DNA of 64,000 bases, from contig CM055111.1 in assembly GCA_029204225.1 (NCBI GenBank), positions 23,808,899 through 23,872,898 of the forward strand, read 5' to 3'. Made by a program: the position numbers and the translations under genes. Origin of the DNA: Diphasiastrum complanatum. Its lineage: Eukaryota > Streptophyta > Lycopodiopsida > Lycopodiales > Lycopodiaceae. The notes under the pieces were generated by a model that saw nothing but the letters and a program-made list of their open reading frames with translations, had not been told where the DNA came from and did not search any database. Every line of letters starts with the position of its first letter. Position 1 is the first letter of the stretch. Shown piece by piece: positions 33,139 to 44,989 of the stretch.

Positions 33139-34373
33139 GTATGGCAGCAAAATGAAATTTTTTGCTAAAAGCAGCACCCTTTCAGTTAATTGCGGGACAA
33201 CTTTACAAAAGGGGCGTTGACGATATCATTCACCAATGTGCTTATGAGTCTGAGATACGACCTATCATATCTCAGGCTCATGAGGGCATTGGAGGTGGCC
33301 ACTTTTCTGCTGTAGCCACAACAAAAATTATCCTTCGAGCAGGATTGTGGTGGCCATCTTTGTTTAAGGACACGTTTGCTGTCATTAAAGTGTGTGATGT
33401 CTGTCAACGAACAAAGAAAAATACCAAAGCAGACTTCACGCCACTGACTCCCATTATAGAAGGCGAAGCATTCCATAAGTGGGGGATTGACTTTGTTGGA
33501 CCAATCAGTCCAGCCGCAAAACATACCCAAGCTCGTCACATCCTCATACCCACATATTACGCCACTAAGTGGGTTGAGGCTCGAGCAACGAAGGATGCCA
33601 ACGCAAAAATCGTTGCACATTTTGTCTACAAAAACATTATTACACGTTTTGGCTATCGTATAGAGCTAGTTAGTGATTGTGGCACGCATTTTTTAGATGC
33701 TGTCATTGATAACCTCCTACGCCATTACCTTGTCGTTCACAGAAAAACTACACCGTACTATCCTAGATGTAATGGCCAGGCTGAATCAACTAACAAGACA
33801 ATATGTAAAATTTTGACCAAGATAGTTGAAACTAGTCGCTCTGATGGGAAAGCAAAACTTTTTTCAGCTATCTGGGCTTACCGCACCACCCCGAAGAAAG
33901 CCACTGGGTGGCTTACCCCTTTCCACTTAGTATATGGTCAAGAGGCGGTAATGCCAGTAGAATTCTTAGTCCCATCATTAAGAGTCATGGAAGCTTTTTC
34001 AACAAATCTCTGTGAAAAAACTGCAATTGAACAACAAGTCAAAACCAGGCTATTTACGTTAGCCCAGTTATGCGAGACAAGACTTATATCCTACCACGCA
34101 CAACTGGTTAACAAATGACGCCAAAAGACCTGGCATGACCGTCACCTACACAATAAAGATCTACATTTAGGTGACCAGGTGCTTCTTTATACATCAAAGA
34201 AGCACCCCGACAAATTAAAATTCAGAAGTGAAGGACCGTATACTATTAATAAAATCTTTCCTAATGGTGTAGTCCAGTTGCAAACACTTGACGGAATCCT
34301 CCAAGACACTATCATAAACAATGGTCATCTACGGTGGTATTATGAAGAGTTGTTCTTTGTTGACCCAATTTAA
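33139..34373 (+). pseudogene. G1 integrase, nearly complete
   Basis: Frame 33162-34373 has one in-frame TGA (34116-34118, CGA likely). The HHCC domain reads HEGIGGGHF...CDVCQRTK (33280-33415). The core has WGIDFVGPI (Asp), ELVSDCGTHFLD (Asp; Cys replaces the usual Asn or Arg), YYPRCNGQAESTNKTI (Glu). The end of the core reads AIWAYRTTPKKATGW and FHLVYGQEAVMPVEFLVPSL. The C-terminal domain (LGDQVLLYTS, FRSEGPYTINKIF, NNGHLRWYYEE) ends at TAA 34371-34373. No chromodomain. It is the best-preserved enzyme in the window. Confidence 0.9.
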
Positions 34374-34744
34374 CATCTTTTCCCAAGTATATATTTCACA
34401 TTTTTATTGTTTTTATGTTTATTTACTTTCTTGCTTGTAATTCTCATTTTGCATCTTTGTTTCTCACCTCGTTCCTTGTTTATACTTCATACCATTACTT
34501 ATGCATTTTCTTTTTCCTGTACATACTCATGGGACATGGATATTCTAGATCAACAAATGATAGACTACACCATAGGCAATGATTCTCACACTTTTAGCCA
34601 CCTCATCTCTGTCTAACTGGTATCTCATACATACAAACATTCTTGGGGATACACTCTTTTCATAAGAACTTCTACTCTGGGCCATAGTCATATTTTCCCC
34701 TTGAAGTTCTTCACTTGCATCAAACAGATCAATTCCTTCATAGT

Positions 34745-35060
34745 GGAATTTTCTCAAATCTCAACCGACTGGATCCGCTCAAATCTCAACCGATGGGATC
34801 CGCTCACATCTCAACTGACGGGATCTGCTCAAATCTCAACAGATGGGATCCATTCAAATCTCAACCGACAGGATCCGCTCAAATCTCAACCGATGGAATC
34901 CACTGAAATCTCAACCGACGGGACCCGCTCACATCTCAACTGACGGAATCCGCTAAAATTTCAACCAACGAGATCCGCTCTAATCTCAACCGATGGATTT
35001 TCATCAAATCTTGACCGGCACAATTCCATCAAATCTTGACTGATGCTTCGCATTCAAAAT
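34745..35060 (+). repeat. 25-bp array, GGATCCGCTC subtype
   Basis: About twelve head-to-tail units of exactly 25 bp: AATCTCAACCGACGG then GATCCGCTCA-type remainder. The last three units (34980-35060) drift to AATCTTGACCGG/..TTCCATC. Core substitutions ACCGAC to ACCGAT or ACTGAC are mostly C-to-T. Confidence 0.9.
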
Positions 35061-35704
35061 CCAATGAACGACACGTCCCATCGCGCCATAACCCAGCCAA
35101 CGGCAACCATAAATACCATTACTTCGATGCCATTTGCACCTCAATGAAGTGCATACTCTGGAGCTTTTTGATGATGATCTACTGACGATTTTCAGGCTCT
35201 CCTACATGACCCTGGTGCTCTCTCATCTGGTGCATCAATCATTGCTTCCACACCATCTCCACCCAGTATCAGCCATCCTAGTGTGTTTCCCATTGAGAGC
35301 ACCATCACAAACCGTCTCCAAACCTAATATCGCTAGTGGAGAACAAAGCATTTGAAACATTTCGCATGCTGAGGGGTAGTGTCACGCAAGCATTCAACAT
35401 GCTTATGCTTGAGTATCACCTTTTCATCTTACACAGTTTTCTTTCATCCTCTCCAAACACCCATTTTCACCGAAAGCTACTTTCTTTACATCTCCCAACA
35501 TCTTCATCCCTTCCGCTTAGTCACAAACATATACCAACATCTTCTTTTTTGGAACTTCTACCTTCCATTGTTCACACCATACTTCATTTGCCACACATCC
35601 TCCATACCCTTCTATCCACAACACCTCCACTTTCACACACCTTCCTTACCAACCTCAGTTCCTCACAGTCCATTCCTTTTCCGCCATCACTCCCTTTAGC
35701 CAGA

Positions 35705-36040
35705 CTTTCCATTACATCTCAGCCGATGCCTTTCCATTGCATCTCAGCCGATGCCTTTCCATTGCATCTCAGCCGACGCCTTTCCATTACATCTCAGCCG
35801 ACGCCTTTCCATTGCATCTCAGTCGACGCCTTTCCATTACATCTTAGCTGACGCCCTCCGTTCCCATCTCAACCAATGCCCTCCGCTCCCATCTCAACCG
35901 ACACCCTCCGATCAGATTTCAACCGATGCCCTCCATTCCCATCTCAACCGACACCCTCCGATCAAATTTCAACCGACGCCCACCGCTCCCATCTCAACCG
36001 ATGCTTGTTACCTTGTCTAAAATCTCAACCGACATCCTTT
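35705..36040 (+). repeat. 25-bp array, CCTTTCCATT and CCCTCCGCTCC subtypes
   Basis: Six or more 25-bp units with core ATCTCAGCCGACG and remainder CCTTTCCATTGC, then about seven with core ATCTCAACCGACA and remainder CCCTCCGATCA / CCCTCCGCTCC. Each subtype forms its own local run, so expansion was local. RCCGAC (ACCGAC or GCCGAC) recurs. Confidence 0.9.
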
Positions 36041-36072
36041 TTTCTAGATTCTTCTTTCCTAGTTTTTGCATC

Positions 36073-37200
36073 ATGTCTACCAACCCTGCATCCAGCTCTG
36101 ATGACCCTGATGCCACTAAGCTCGACATCCAATTGTCCAAATTGGATATTATTGAAATGCAACACTGGTACCAACAAGCAGCATCATTCTTTCAAGCCAT
36201 TGAGTTCAAGATGCCTGTCCTGATGGGGTATCAAAGCCCCTATCTCGTGCATATGATCTACGCCAACTACAACGCTACAACAAGGTCGTGCCAACTAATA
36301 GTTCCTCCTATGCAGAACTATGTTTACAACATATCATTTGCACCGGCCGACTTGCAACCTTTTGGGTTCCCAAGAGGACCCAATGCTATCACCAGGACAC
36401 TTAAAGAAATTGAGCAGACAGCATATTCCAAATTCATTGACCCATCCGTGGCCAAGTGGAAAAACAAGGACGGGTATTGAGTCGAAGCAATCAATGACCC
36501 ACAACTACAAGCGGCATGTGCGTACTTGACAAAGTGCACACAACGACCAAGAACCAAGTTGCAGAGGGTACCCATGTCCCTGTTTCACATGATGGTAGAT
36601 TCACGACGGCACGCCCATAACCTCTATGATTGGGCACAATTTGTTTTGAACTGCCTTCATAAATGCATTAAGAACAAGCAACCAATAACAGTCCTCGGAT
36701 ATCTCCTGATAGATATTACCCTCCATCAAGTACATAACGGGTCAAATCTTCAACAACACTTGCATCTTGCGGACAAGGCATGGGACATTTCCATCAAGCA
36801 AAAAAAATCCAAGTGTCCACGATCATAGGCTACCTCCCCATCAGGATCACAACCTAAAAGAGTCAACACAAGTATACTCCCACTGGTACGGAAGCAAACA
36901 AGCCCAGAACCGGATCCACAAGCGGCCGCAACATCCGAAGCTCAAGAGGCCGATACATCCAAGGCCTAGTTGCTAGACACAAGGCAACAAAGGATGCAAA
37001 AGAAACTTTAAGCTGGGAGCACATCACCGGTGGGATCAACTTCAGATGGTTCCACCTCAGACGATGGAAGCTCATCCACGGCATCACGACAACACTCGTC
37101 ACCCTCACATGTCATTGACGGGGGTGATGGAGCAACTACATCTACACCAGCACCTGAGACAACAATACTTCAAGTCACAAGTCAGCCATATAAAGTCACC
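36073..37200 (+). pseudogene. G1 aORF, N-terminal part
   Basis: ATG at 36073 (MSTNPASSSDDPD). The frame runs to TGA 36478-36480, where Trp is likely, and on to TAG 36826-36828. Notable text: FIDPSVAKWKNKDGY, QRVPMSLFHMMVDSRRHAHN and ITVLGYLLIDITLHQVHN. The segment SLFHMMVDSRRHAHNLYDW aligns with SQIFHRIVESYAKLAKAP of the G3 aORF. The following part is Ser/Thr/Pro-rich in other frames to the inversion break at 37200. No enzyme or membrane motif. It stands where Athila elements carry an env-like ORF, but there is no transmembrane segment. Confidence 0.6.
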
Positions 37201-37433
37201 AATGCCTAGGAAATATTACTAGCTCCTACATGGTCGTTCCTTCTCTAGGATACACCATGTAGGCTCACATAGGTATTTTCACTGTCATCCTGGCTAGTAA
37301 TTTCTCGGCTCTCATACTCGGCTCTCAGCTTCTTCTGCTCTCCTCCTTTTGAGACCTCCTCGGTCATAGGTAAGAGATATTTTGTGTCTTCAGCTTGGCT
37401 CGGCATCTGGGGACTCTCTGGAATCTGCTAGCA
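37201..37433 (-). mobile_element. First 233 bp of the G1 3' LTR (inverted)
   Basis: On the minus strand it begins TGCTAGCAGATTCCAGAGAG and ends TTCCTAGGCATT. A purine-rich tract, ATTAGGGGTGAATAA, lies just before it (37434-37450), as at the G2 3' LTR (62483-62497). Confidence 0.85.
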
Positions 37434-37439
37434 TTATTC

Positions 37440-38780
37440 ACCCCTAATCTGTTGCAGAACCCACTGCAACACCGGTGATGTCTTTCCACTTGGCACTTGG
37501 AAAAGCGTGGATCTTTGTTCACTTCCGTAAAACCAGGTGCTTATTATCCACAAATCTTATTCTTCAAAATTGGAAGTCTCTCAATCGGCCGTTACATTCC
37601 AGCCCTCTTGAGAACTTCTTGCAAGTCCTGCTCGTCTCTTCATCGTGCCATTTGCTTTCTCTCACTCATCTTCCATCCCAGGGCTTCAAAGACTTGGAAG
37701 TGGAGCTTACATCCAAAATTGAGAGGCCCTAGATATTCTCTTACCTTTTCAACAAAGCCCATTTCTTGCCAGTCCTCCACCATGGTCACATAGTGTGATG
37801 ACATGAAAGTCGCTGAGCACTGTAGTATAGCCTGGCCATCATCTCATGGTCTTCTTCCGACTGGAGAGCTACATTTGGATTGATCTTGATGGGATCTAAG
37901 TCTCGATCCCAGAAACAATCTTGCTGCATCAGAAAGGCCATAGATCTACAATATTTTGCACTTTCTTGCATGCAAAGATTGGCATTTGTTTTGTATTTAT
38001 GCCCGAAGTCGAGTAACTGCAGCCTCAGATCATCTGAGGAGGTTCTCTCTGAAATTCCTGGAATGACTGGCCAGTTTACCAACTCCACTCGTGGCTTTTC
38101 TACCGCCCATGGATTTCTGCGTTTGAGTGGCATGTAGAAAGGATCCACTCATTTCTATGCCGGTGCCTTTAGATACTCTTGGAGTCGCCTGCTATCCTTC
38201 AGGAATTTATTCCGCCACTCCAGTTGCGGTTGCAATGCTGCAATGATCTCGGCACTGGTGGAGTATTGGCTTTGATCGATGTCTTCTTTGCCTCCCCTCA
38301 TGTTGGGAGGGTATTTCCTCTCAAACTTTTTCGACTCTCTTGTGTCAGCCAATTTGCCTCTGGGCCTAGTAGGGGAAGTTGTCCTACATGGTTGGAATGG
38401 CCTCGCCAGATAATCATCTAGGGCCTTGGTGCCCATGTCTTTCTCTTTGGCTTTCTCGCTTGTCGACGGCTCAGCTGCGTCCGTATCTTGTTTGGGTGAG
38501 AACCTTCTTGTCTATGGTCGATCTGCCACGAAGTCATCATCAACCCCCATGTCGGTGTTAGTTTTTGGAAGGTCGGGGATGGAATGATCTGGAGAGAGGG
38601 GTGTGGGGGTGAGAGGTTTAGGAGGAGGTGGGATCAACAAGTTATATGCCGCCCCGAGGGAGTGGAGTTGTTGAAAGAACTCGTCCCGTCGGGCTTTGTA
38701 TGTGTCAGCTAGACCTTTTGATGGGCCTATTATTTTGCTAGGAGGTGATGGAGAGAGAAAAGATTAAAGAATCGGGTAAG
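37440..38780 (-). pseudogene. G1 aORF, C-terminal part (inverted)
   Basis: The minus frame 38436-37786 has two stops near 38150. A Pro-rich stretch (38760-38560) precedes KADTRESKKFERKYPPNM-type basic text. Then DPFYMPLKRRNPW...VNWPVIPGI aligns with PYYVPMSRRNKW...PNWPIIHQP of the G3 aORF. Then FLMQQDCFWDRDLDPIKI and MARLYYSAQRLSCHHTM. Past 37786 another frame reads MGFVEKVREYLGPLNFG and FQVFEALGWKM. The RRN-x-W..NWP segment is the best family marker. Function unknown. Confidence 0.6.
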
Positions 38781-38782
38781 TT

Positions 38783-39624
38783 GTAAATGTAGACTCCTCT
38801 TAAATTAGTTAGAGTGAGCCACCTTTTGATGCTGACCTCTAGTGGAAGGGCAAATTCCACATGTGATTTCTAATTTGGTGGAATTGCCACTTGGACATGG
38901 GCAGCCTTCTTGCTTATTTAGGGGCCCCCTTCTCTTGTGAGGGAGCTTTGAATGTATTGTCAAGTTCTCTTGAGCAAATAAAGAGGATCCTCCACCAGTT
39001 CTTCATAATTGCTAAGCTCCTTGTTCATGAAAATGTTCTTGAGTGAAGTTTCTATGAGCATGCTTGATTTCCTTGTATTGCGGATTAATTAGGTTCTTGC
39101 TTTTTTGTTTCTTGCTTAGTTGTGGATTAGGATTCATTTTCTTGTTTGTGGAATAAGGTAGAAATCTGCATTTAAGTAAACTAAAGTGTAGATCTTGCAT
39201 ACTTTCTTACAATCCAGTTCTTGATTGTTCTTGAGCAATCTAAGCATCAAGAAATGAGTGTTTCTTTATTCTTAGACTGTTAAAATACTGCTAGGAATCT
39301 AGTTTCTTGTTTCTTGTTTCAGTAGTTAATCTTGTTCTTGATTGTTTTCTCAATTAGTAGATAGTGGTAGGACTGCTCCCTATTCCAGAACATTGATCCT
39401 CTTGAGCTATATATGGTTACATGGCTGGTTATGCATGTAGCTGAGTAACAGAACTGTGTCTCCCATTGACAAACTGGGAAATACATGTTGCAATCTGAGT
39501 AATGGTTCAGTTTGTAATTGTTCTCACAAGAAGAAGAACCGTAAGAACCATAACTACAGAAGAACAAAGAAGAAGTAAAAGAATTACTAAAGCCGTGTTC
39601 ACAGATTCAGTGAATCTGTGAACA
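38783..39624 (+). mobile_element. G1 3' LTR, remaining 842 bp
   Basis: Starts GTAAATGTAGACTCC and matches 16727-17596 to the end ...GAATCTGTGAACA, followed by CATTC. A short deletion relative to the 5' LTR lies near 38895 (GGGCTCCACA reduced) and another near 39184. Confidence 0.85.
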
Positions 39625-39995
39625 CATTCCAAAAACCTTTCTAGAATCTTTTCGAGAATCCCTTGGAGAATTTTTCAAGACTATTTTGGAATCTTTTTGA
39701 GAATATTTCTAAAAGCCTTCCAAATCCCTTCAAGAAATTTTCGAGAAGCTTGCAAGAAATTTTCTACTCTTTTCCAAGAAGTGCTCAAGAATCTTTCGAG
39801 AATCGATATATAATCTTTCAGAAAAATTTCAACAGTTTAAAAAAAAACTTGTTATAATTTTCGTAGATCATTTTCAAGAATCTTTCTAGCAGCTTTCTAG
39901 CATCTTCTTGAGAATCTTTCTAGAATTTTCTAGCAAGTTTTCAAGAATCTTTCTAGAATTTTTCTAGCATCCTTTCGAGAATCTTTCTACAGACT
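39625..39995 (+). repeat. G0 spacer: TTCnnGAA-rich array (right part)
   Basis: Continuation of 15964-16493. Words such as TTTCTAGAATCTTTTCGAGA, TTCAAGAAATTTTCGAGAAG and CTTTCGAGAATC recur. 39918-39930 is TTCTAGAATTTTC, a perfect nTTCnnGAAnnTTCn three-box heat-shock element. Confidence 0.65.
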
Positions 39996-40361
39996 TTTTG
40001 TATCCATCTATTTAAGATGATGGACACGTTAAACTTATTCCCACGTGTTACACTTTACATATAAAAATGGATTTATTTTTTTCATTTTAAAAATGGTCTT
40101 ACCATCATTAAGACTGATCTATCAAATCGTATTTTGAAACTATGAGCCATGCACATCCTTAATAACGGAAATGACAAATGTCATGTCATTATCCTCTCCA
40201 CACCGCCACTGCATATCATAGTCATTTTTTATTTTTCTCTTCACACTTTCTTTTCGCATTTTTTATGTTTTCTTTCGCTACTTACGATCACTATCTTTGT
40301 GATCAAGTATTGTATTACGACCTATTACAATCTGTGGAACTTTGATCATTTATTTGACACA
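39996..40361 (+). other. G0 spacer, non-repetitive part
   Basis: AT-rich, no ORF. TATATAAAAATGG near 40060 is TATA-like but about 300 bp from the next ATG. Nothing else can be assigned. Confidence 0.4.
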
Positions 40362-41545
40362 ATGGCTTCTAGATCCAGCTCTTCTATCACCTAGACAGCA
40401 CACGCAGGAATCTAGCTAACATCAATTCAATCCTTTTTGGATCAATGCAGGTTGGGAAGCTTGAAAGTGAAACCTTCCATTATCCTTTCTAAAGTCAGTA
40501 TTAAGTTCGTGAATTCCATCCACTCAGTATTTGACGATGATCTTAAAATTCATGTGCGAGGCAAGTTCTTTACTGTCTCTGAGGAAGTATTCTCCACGTC
40601 TCTGGGATTACCACTTGATGGTAAAATTATTTATACGAACAGAGATGTCGTGGATGAAGATACATTTTTTTTGAGCAACTACTTTGTACTTACAAAGGGT
40701 TACAAAATTTCTATGATCAAGGATGCCACATTCAAAATGTTTTGTAAATACGCCAATTAAATTATTTTTTTGACGAATGCAAATGCTACCATTTCGGTGT
40801 AGAATATTGGGTTGTTATTGGACGCTTTAGTCAGCAATCCGGCATGCTTTGGCATCATTGCATATAAGGCATTTTTGAGGTGGATCAAACATGAGAAATT
40901 TTTGACAGTCGAAGCACATGTCTCGCATCTATGTGAGCATTTTGGAGTCTTAAGCAATCAGGAGAAATGTTTGTTGATGGGAAAATTGTTGCCCCCAACA
41001 CCAGTCGACCTCTCCAATCTTCTAACCACATCTATTATAACCACCACAGCTACTCTTGCGCCACCAATCCAAGTAACACCTATAGCTATTATGGACATTG
41101 ATAGGTGCCACTACTATTGCCATGGATACGAATGAACCTGCTACTACAATTGAGTGAATGCACGACAATACCATTGGGAGAAGTAATGCCGATCTATCAA
41201 GATCACTATCAACCAGCTTTATCATGGGATTCTCTGATTTATCGATGACCAAGGTTATTTGGAATGGCCACCAGACCCATATGGATATTATTGAAAATTT
41301 GGCAAGTCCAAGTTCTTGCTGATCATCATCCAATAAAGTCTCAAGTTTTACGTAAGTGATCTATATCCACGCTTTTCCAGAAACACCCATGTCCCAGCAA
41401 TAAACGAGCCAAGTGACAACTCTCCTCCACGACAAATACAAGCAAGTGTCGAGGGACTACCGACACTACTTTGGGTCGAGGACCCTATTGTAGATATTTC
41501 TAGTACATAGATAAATAAGTGGGTCATGTCACTCAAACTACAATT
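40362..41545 (+). pseudogene. G0 aORF
   Basis: ATG at 40362 (MASRSSSSI). One frame runs to 41135 with TAG at 40392 and about 40413, TAA at 40758 and TAG at 40800. Text: KVSIKFVNSIHSVFDDDLKI, HVRGKFFTVSEEVFSTSLGL, PLDGKIIYTNRDVV, then NPACFGIIAYKAFLRWIKHE and GVLSNQEKCLLMGKLLPPTP. The run with VRGK followed by LGLP resembles a domain common in plant retrotransposon ORFs annotated only as putative transposon protein. The later half is broken. It lies between the G0 spacer and an LTR, so it is the additional ORF of G0, not obviously related to the G1/G3 type. Confidence 0.55.
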
Positions 41546-41639
41546 GGCCAAGCCTTACCAAGTGGGCTCTGCCACAGTACATCGTATGGTTAGAATAATA
41601 AGTGAAAGGGCACCGGCTTTCTGCGTGTATAAGCCCGAC

Positions 41640-41977
41640 CCAATGAGCACACTCCTAGTGATTTTTAGTTGTTCCATAGAGACTTGGGCCATAGGTATAA
41701 ATAAAATAAGTTAAATGCCAAAGTCTAAGTTACAAACGCAAGTTGCAAGTAAGAAATCTAATTTGGTCAAAGTAAGACTCACATGATTCATGTGACTTGC
41801 TTTGTGATTTCTTAAAACCATGTTTGTATTTGTTTGAAGGGCTTGGATTAGAATCTTTGTCCCAATAAAGTGGCCAATCAAAGTGAAGGAGGCTCACCTT
41901 GGAAATCACAAAAGGGAGCCATTTTCTTTGTATTGTATCTTTGTTCTATTTCTAATAACATTCCACAAGTTTCATTA

Positions 41978-42058
<81 letters not shown>

Positions 42059-42110
42059 TTCTTGGTTAGGACCGAATAGCTTTGGATGAGCCTCCAAAGC
42101 CTCTCTCAAC
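41640..42110 (+). mobile_element. G0 3' LTR relic
   Basis: Matches 1386-1870 in block order: GACTTGGGCC, GACTCACATGATTCATGTGA, CCCAATAAAGTGGCCAAT, then a CT run. Right end lost at the copia relic. Boundaries approximate. Confidence 0.5.
41981..42056. repeat. CT microsatellite, about 38 repeats
   Basis: Pure (CT)n inside the G0 LTR, at the same LTR position where the 1386-2020 copy has only a short CT-rich tract. Confidence 0.95.
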
Positions 42111-42149
42111 CTAGGAGTATATATTGGACATTCAGCTCTCCTTTTGAGA

Positions 42150-43770
42150 TCAGGTCTCAAATGTGATAGTACTTCAGAGGAATGTGTTTGGTCTTCGAAT
42201 GGAAGATTGGATCATGGGATAGATATATGGCACTCTGAAAGTCCATCATCATCGTGCATGGTTCTCTTTGTGGTATGCCAATTGTCTCCAGCATCATCTA
42301 CAACCATATTACCTCATTCGCCATCTTCGAAGCTGTGACATATTTAGCTTCGCATGAGGATTGAGCCACTAATGTTTATTTCATGCATGTCCACAGCTGA
42401 TTGCTGTTTCGCACACTATTGAACATCCTCATGTCACGGACTTGCTATCATCTTTTTAGCTTGCCCATCTTGCATCACTATAGTGTTGCAGATCAAATCC
42501 TTTTTCTTCTTTTTCTGCTTTGTAGGTCAGTTCCATATTTTGGGTGTCTTTTTAGATATTACAGAATTCTTTTTGCCATTTGCTAATGTGCCATGCTAGA
42601 GTTGGAGGAGAATTGGCTCAATGCATAAACATGGAAGGCCAAGTCGGGTCTGGTATAGATTGTAAGGTACATCAAATTACCGATCAACTTCTGGTATGGT
42701 ATACTTTCCATCTTCCGTCTCTCCTCATCAGTATTTGGACAATCCTGTTTATTCAATCTAGCCTCAACTTTCATTGGAGTGGCTTTTCCTTTGCAGTCCA
42801 ACATTCAATAATGCTTCAATACCTTTTTGGTGTATTATGATTGACTCAGATGCATTAGTCCTCTCATTTGATCTCTTTTGATCTATAGCCCAAGACATTT
42901 TATCACTTCTCCCAGATCTTTGATTTTGTAATTTGTAGAAATCTAACTCATGGTTTTCTTGATTAGCATCAATACAAAAGTTGTTAGAATCACAAAGCTT
43001 CTTCTTACTTTTCTTATATAGACATTACGGTCTGGTTGTGTAGGAATGAAGTCTAGAGATTTCGGAAGATCAAGCTTCTATACCAAGCTCGTAATACTTG
43101 CTTCAGATTATAAATGCATCGATATAACTAACAGATATATTGTCGATTATCGGGGTCTTCAAATCCTTCAAGCTGCTTCATAACTTTTTTTCCCTCTACA
43201 TCTCCGTGGAGAAAAGCTATTTTGACATCAATCTAGTGTATTTCCAGATTGTGTTGTGTTGCATATGCAAGGAGTAGTCGAATGCTTGTCATCTTGACCA
43301 TTGGTGAGTACGTATCCAATAGTCGATGCCGTACATTCATAGATAGCCCCTGGCGACAAGTCTGGCCTTGTAATGTTTGACAATTCCATTTGATTTCATT
43401 TTTCTCTTTTAAACCCATTTGTAGTCGACGATCTTTTTATCTTTGGGTAGTGGCTCTAGTGTCCATGCCTTATTTTGTCTCATTGATACGATCTCTTTTG
43501 ACATTGCCTGCTTCCAGAATTCTCCCTCTGGACTCTGGACAGCTTCTTGGTATATTGTTAGTTCTTCAATGAAGCTGTAGTATTCGACATCTGCATATTC
43601 GCTCCATTGAAGATTGTCAATGTATCAATCTAGAGGTCTTCTTTGTCTTGTTGACCTTCTTGGTCATGTTTGTCGTTGTTGATTCGTTTCTTCCTCGACA
43701 AGTAGATCTTCGGCTTCCTGCTAGACGACTCGATCACGGAGCCAGTTAGCCCCCTTTGCATCCTCACTGG
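42150..43770 (-). pseudogene. Copia relic K: RT and RNase H
   Basis: Right to left: linker and RT start (WKQAMSKEIVSMRQNKAWTL near 43520-43460); SPMVKMTSIRLLLAYATQHN, then IDVKIAFLHGDVEGKKV; then MLDCKGKATPMKVEARLNKQ and QKLIGNLMYLTIYTRPDLAF (42804-42583). RNase H follows at 42360-42150 (SCEAKYVTASKMANEVIWL, MMDFQSAIYLSHDPIFHSKT). Many stops and shifts. No LTRs recognised. It lies against the G0 LTR on the left. Confidence 0.75.

Positions 43771-44793
<1,023 letters not shown>

Positions 44794-44882
<89 letters not shown>
44794..44882. repeat. CT microsatellite, about 44 repeats
   Basis: Pure (CT)n at the end of duplicated block copy 2. Confidence 0.95.
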
Positions 44883-44885
<3 letters not shown>

Positions 44886-44989
44886 TCTTTGCTTTTGATT
44901 GTTTTTTGGATCCATTTGATGGTGGTTTTTATGAAATGTGCTAAAATAACTATATTAGTAAGGTCACTTCCTAGGTCTTGCTGGAGTGA

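Larger units (their letters stand above)
34374..36072 (+). promoter_or_regulatory. G1 pol-aORF spacer
   Basis: 1.7 kb of non-coding sequence between the integrase stop and the aORF ATG at 36073. It holds two 25-bp repeat arrays (34745-35060 and 35705-36040), separated by about 640 bp without clear repeats. Open frames here are translations of the repeats. Since the 3' LTR lies beyond the aORF, this is internal to the element, in the place of the variable 3' region of Tat/Athila elements. Confidence 0.75.
37201..38782 (-). other. Inverted segment inside G1
   Basis: This 1,582-bp block is flipped. Its left end (37201-37433) is the first 233 bp of the LTR read on the minus strand; the rest is the aORF C-terminal part, also minus. 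The LTR continues in plus orientation at 38783. The 5' LTR has exactly 233 bp (16494-16726, ending GGCATT) before the matching point, so reinverting restores both ORF order and LTR with almost no base lost. Confidence 0.85.
16494..39624 (+). mobile_element. G1: composite Athila/Tat-like gypsy element
   Basis: The outer boundaries are set by LTR ends TGTTAGC... and ...GTGAACA and a 5-bp target-site duplication CATTC (16489-16493 and 39625-39629). The insertion splits the repeat array in the G0 spacer. Content, left to right: 5' LTR, decayed Asp primer site, leader with 25-bp array, nested copia C1, gag tail, protease, RT, RNase H, integrase, spacer with 25-bp arrays, aORF, 3' LTR. A 1,582-bp piece near the 3' end is inverted. 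Without C1 the element is about 11.3 kb. Lineage is inferred from the Asp-type primer site, the protease style and an ORF between pol and the 3' LTR. Confidence 0.85.

Noticed and set aside
34790-34960. Regular GGATCC sites as a functional signal
   Set aside because: They come from one repeat subtype's remainder next to the core and vary freely; no known role.
35336-36020. Long plus-strand frames with repeated PFHCISADAFPLH-like peptides
   Set aside because: They are translations of the 25-bp repeats; in-frame periodicity of 25 bp cycles all three frames and no family motif is present.
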